NCBI RefSeq assembly: GCF_004792695.1
Contig: NZ_SRXU01000011.1
Coordinates: forward strand, 49,915-113,914
Direction: 5' to 3'
Length of the DNA: 64,000 nucleotides
Source of the DNA: Sphingomonas naasensis
Lineage (GTDB): Bacteria; Pseudomonadota; Alphaproteobacteria; Sphingomonadales; Sphingomonadaceae
Under the pieces are notes generated by a model. The model made no database searches. It worked only from the letters and a program-made list of their open reading frames with translations, and was not told the DNA's origin. How positions within the stretch are numbered: position 1 is the first letter of the stretch; the number at the start of each line of letters is the position of its first letter. Position numbers and translations under genes: made by a program. This document shows, piece after piece, positions 61,467 through 64,000 of this stretch.

Positions 61467-61496
61467 GGGCTCGGGCGCAAGGCGTCCCGAACCCTC
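61465..61496. terminator. hairpin between the convergent map and autotransporter genes
   Basis: An 11-bp stem with one mismatch (GAGGGCTCGGG / CCCGAACCCTC) and a 10-base loop, overlapping the last base of the map stop region. No T-run on either side, so termination is only probable. Confidence 0.4.
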
Positions 61497-61509
61497 ATGG
61501 TCGCCACAA

Positions 61510-64000
61510 CTAGAAGGCGATCGCCACGCCGCCGCTCACATTGTGACGCGCCTTGCTGCCATATTCGCCGGTATAGCCGAGGTTGAGACGCACGCCGCCC
61601 GACAGTTCGGCGCCGAGCCCCAGCGCGACGCGGCCGACGGTGCGATCGGTGGCGGCGCCGAAGCCGAACAACGGGCCGGTGCCCGAAGCGGCGGTGAAAT
61701 GGGCGGATGCCACCGGCGTCGCGTCGCCGGTCAGGCGGCTGCGTACCCCGGCTTCGGCGTACGGCCTGATCCCGCCAAGGTCGAAGCTGACCGCCACCGC
61801 GGTGTCTCCATAGAGCATGCCCGCGCTGTCGCGATCGACCGTGAGGCCGAATGGCGCCGTGCGTTCGGCGAACGCGTCGCGCTTGCCCTGGAGATAGGTG
61901 ACGCCGACGCGCGGGGTGACCGTGAGCGCCCCGGCATCGACGCCATAGCCGATCGACAGATCGCCGATGATGCCCCCGGTTCCATAGCGCGCGGTGATTG
62001 CATCGCCGGTCGGCGCGGTGCGGCGCGTTTTGGCGTGCGAGGCGTCATAGGCGACCAGCGCGTGCACGTCGAAACCGCCGAGCGCGAGATCGGCCAGCGC
62101 TCCGAACAACGCCCCGCTCTGCCGGTTCTCGGCGCCGAGGTCGGCGATGTTCTGGGTGGAACGCGCGGTCCCGACAAAGGCGCCGAGACGGCTGCCCTCG
62201 CCGAAGCCATAGCCGATCCCGCCGAGCAGCCCGAGCAGCTCGCTGCGCGCGGCCGAGGCGCCGATGGCGGCATTGCCCGCGAGGCGATTCCACTGGCCCA
62301 GCGCCTGCGCGAAGCCGTGCAGGCCCGGCGCGATCGGCGCCGACGCGCGCAGGTTGCGCATCGTTTCGGAGACCGCGAGCCCGGTCTGCACGGTCTGCAT
62401 CTGCGCGGTGGCATAGGCTTCAGGCGTCAGCCGCTCGAACGCACCCGCATTCGACTGGCCGCTGGCCGAGACCAATACCGGCAGCGCAGCCGTGAAGCTC
62501 TGCACCATCTGGCCATCGCCGAGCAGGTCGTTGGCATAGCCGATCGCGCCCTGCGCATTGACGCTGAAGGCGTCGCTGCTCTGGAACGCACCGAGGATCT
62601 GGATGCGGTTGCCGCGCGTCGCGACGAAGCCGAAGATCGTGTTCGACTTGTTGATCGTCGTGAAGCTGCCGGTGATGCCGCCCTGCGCGACGACGAGGTC
62701 GAGCGCGCCGCCCGGTGTCGCCGAAAGCACGCCGGTGATGTCCATCGCGGCGCCCTGCGCGATGGTGAGCTTGCCCGAGATGTCGAGCCGGTCGCTCGCA
62801 GCCGAGGACACCTCCATCTGCAGCAGCGAGCCGCTGGCGAAGTTGACGTCGCCGTTGACCGTCATCGTGCCCGGCGAGGCACCCGGCGCGAGCGTGCCGC
62901 GCACATCGATGTTGCCGTTGACCGTTCCCGCCGAACCGAAGGTCGCGCCCTGGCGCACCACGATCGTCTCGACCGAGCTGAGCACGCTGCCGGCTTGGCC
63001 GATCAGCCGCCCGCCGCTGACGCTCAGACCGGTCAGGCTCGCGGTACCGGTGAACGACACGACTCCGCCGGCCACATCGGCGCGCTCGAAGCCGGAATAG
63101 GCAGCCGCGGTCCACTGCGTCGGCGCCGTGGTGGTGCCGCCGGTGTTGAAGACCAGCGTGTCGATGCCGTCGCCGCCCGAACGCGTGCCGGTGATCGCGC
63201 CGGCACCCGTGATGGTCAGGGCGTCGTCGCCGGCGCCGAGGTCGAGATTGCCGTCGATCCGGCCGCCGACAATCACCTCGTCCTTGCCGGCCCCGCCGGC
63301 GACATTGGCCGTGAGCGTGTTGCCGGCGAGGATGTTGAGCGTGCCGCCATCGATCGCGACGCCGTTCACGAAGCCGGCATCGCGATCGATGCGCAGCTCG
63401 CCGCCAACGGTCTCGAGGCGCTCGAAGCCGGTCTGATCGAGCGCGCTGAACAGGCGCGTGGCACCCGGTGCCTGGAAGAAGGCGAGCGTGTCGTTGCCCG
63501 CGCCGCCATCGACCCGGCCGTGCACCTGCGCGCCGCCGCGCAACGTCAGGCGATTGTCGGCGCCATCGAAGATCACCCCTTGTTCGGCATCGAGCACGGT
63601 GCCGGTGCCGATCTCGAGATTGCCGCCGTTCACGGCGACGCTGTCGAATCCATAATGTTCGCCGAACAGCGCCAGCGTGCCGGCACCTTCGGAGATCAGA
63701 TCCTCGAACGAGCGGATCTGCGCAGAGAGGACCGTGCGGCTCTGCGCCGCGCCCGACTGGATGCGCAGCAAATCGTGCCCGTCACCGCCATCGACGACGC
63801 CGTCGAATTGGACGTCCGCGCCAATGATCAGCTCGTTGTCGAAGCTGCCGGTGAAGGTGACGCGCTGGTCCGCGCCGAGATCGCCGGTCAGCGTCAGCGG
63901 CGATGCGCCGGTGATGTTGGCGGTCTCGAAGCCGAACATGCCGTTGATGCTCGAAGCGCCGTCGAGGGTCAGGTTGAGCGTGTCGTTGCCCGCGCCGCCG
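61510..64000 (-). CDS. autotransporter (type Va) outer-membrane protein, partial
   Basis: The frame is open from the window edge to a stop at 61510, giving about 829 visible residues without an N-terminus. The passenger is a beta-helix built of repeats with G-A-G-N-D-T-L, G-A-G-K-D-E-V, G-A-G-D-D-A-L and G-D-G-I-D-T-L turns. A PATR-like segment follows (LAPGASPGTMTVNGDVNF, VAQGGITGSFTTINK). The last 270 or so residues form the beta-barrel (SRLGAFVGTARSTQ and similar), ending in Phe (GGVAIAF), the usual barrel signal. It probably exposes or releases a surface passenger. An internal ATG at 63939 is not the true start. Confidence 0.88.
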   Translation of the reverse strand, partial: GGAGNDTLNLTLDGASSINGMFGFETANITGASPLTLTGDLGADQRVTFTGSFDNELIIGADVQFDGVVDGGDGHDLLRIQSGAAQSRTVLSAQIRSFEDLISEGAGTLALFGEHYGFDSVAVNGGNLEIGTGTVLDAEQGVIFDGADNRLTLRGGAQVHGRVDGGAGNDTLAFFQAPGATRLFSALDQTGFERLETVGGELRIDRDAGFVNGVAIDGGTLNILAGNTLTANVAGGAGKDEVIVGGRIDGNLDLGAGDDALTITGAGAITGTRSGGDGIDTLVFNTGGTTTAPTQWTAAAYSGFERADVAGGVVSFTGTASLTGLSVSGGRLIGQAGSVLSSVETIVVRQGATFGSAGTVNGNIDVRGTLAPGASPGTMTVNGDVNFASGSLLQMEVSSAASDRLDISGKLTIAQGAAMDITGVLSATPGGALDLVVAQGGITGSFTTINKSNTIFGFVATRGNRIQILGAFQSSDAFSVNAQGAIGYANDLLGDGQMVQSFTAALPVLVSASGQSNAGAFERLTPEAYATAQMQTVQTGLAVSETMRNLRASAPIAPGLHGFAQALGQWNRLAGNAAIGASAARSELLGLLGGIGYGFGEGSRLGAFVGTARSTQNIADLGAENRQSGALFGALADLALGGFDVHALVAYDASHAKTRRTAPTGDAITARYGTGGIIGDLSIGYGVDAGALTVTPRVGVTYLQGKRDAFAERTAPFGLTVDRDSAGMLYGDTAVAVSFDLGGIRPYAEAGVRSRLTGDATPVASAHFTAASGTGPLFGFGAATDRTVGRVALGLGAELSGGVRLNLGYTGEYGSKARHNVSGGVAIAF

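Noticed and set aside
63937..63939. ATG at 63939 as the true start of the autotransporter
   Set aside because: The frame and repeat pattern continue upstream to the window edge without a signal peptide at this position.

Overview
The window is GC-rich chromosomal DNA of an alphaproteobacterium, most probably Sphingomonas or a close relative. This rests on the MucR regulator, the suf layout with an Rrf2-type regulator, the PHA-system protein, the sphingomonad-style REP and palindromic repeats, and the very high GC with long antisense shadow frames. I had no database, so family calls rest on motifs, length and context.

Layout. (1) 1-6.3 kb: end of a suf iron-sulfur operon with its Rrf2 regulator, an AraC regulator, pyrD and a gamma-glutamyltransferase. 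(2) 6.3-28.8 kb: core housekeeping genes. These are an acyl-CoA ligase, an M16 peptidase, a NifU-like protein, a RutE-type reductase, tsaB-rimI, mucR, fur, plsC, miaB, phoH-ybeY-corC, a sorbosone dehydrogenase-like protein, lnt and metK, then two degenerate EAL proteins around a PAP2 phosphatase, and trmB. Large palindromic repeats sit between several of them. In two cases the repeat forms the C-terminus of a protein, and in one it forms a ribosome binding site. (3) 28.77-35.92 kb: a genomic island inserted in the 3' end of trmB, with both attachment sites still readable. It holds a truncated integrase, fragments of ParB, AbiEii, SNF2 helicase and Fic genes joined end to end, an intact two-gene Gabija-like defence system (OLD/TOPRIM nuclease plus UvrD-like helicase), and a frameshifted cysteine-rich gene. 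(4) 35.9-45.8 kb: xth, tRNA-Lys(UUU), an MFS/aldo-keto reductase/LysR cluster, an orphan VirB2-like protein, a FecI-FecR-FecA-like cell-surface signalling set and an M23 peptidase. (5) 45.9-60.4 kb: a polysaccharide locus. It has an HpcH/HpaI aldolase, an IMPase-like phosphatase, an SLBB export protein, a Wzz-like chain-length protein, GT2/GT87/GT39 transferases, GtrA, a sugar epimerase, a methyltransferase, a ThDP enzyme, and the RfbF/RfbG pair that makes CDP-4-keto-6-deoxyglucose. Most of its plus-strand genes overlap by 4 bp, so they look translationally coupled. (6) 60.4-64.0 kb: a ParD-like protein coupled to a methionine aminopeptidase, then a large autotransporter that runs off the window.

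The best candidates for undescribed biology are the trmB island with its Gabija-like pair and gene-fragment mosaic, the CDP-sugar/ThDP-enzyme pathway in the polysaccharide locus, and the ParD-like/methionine aminopeptidase operon with its own palindromic operator.
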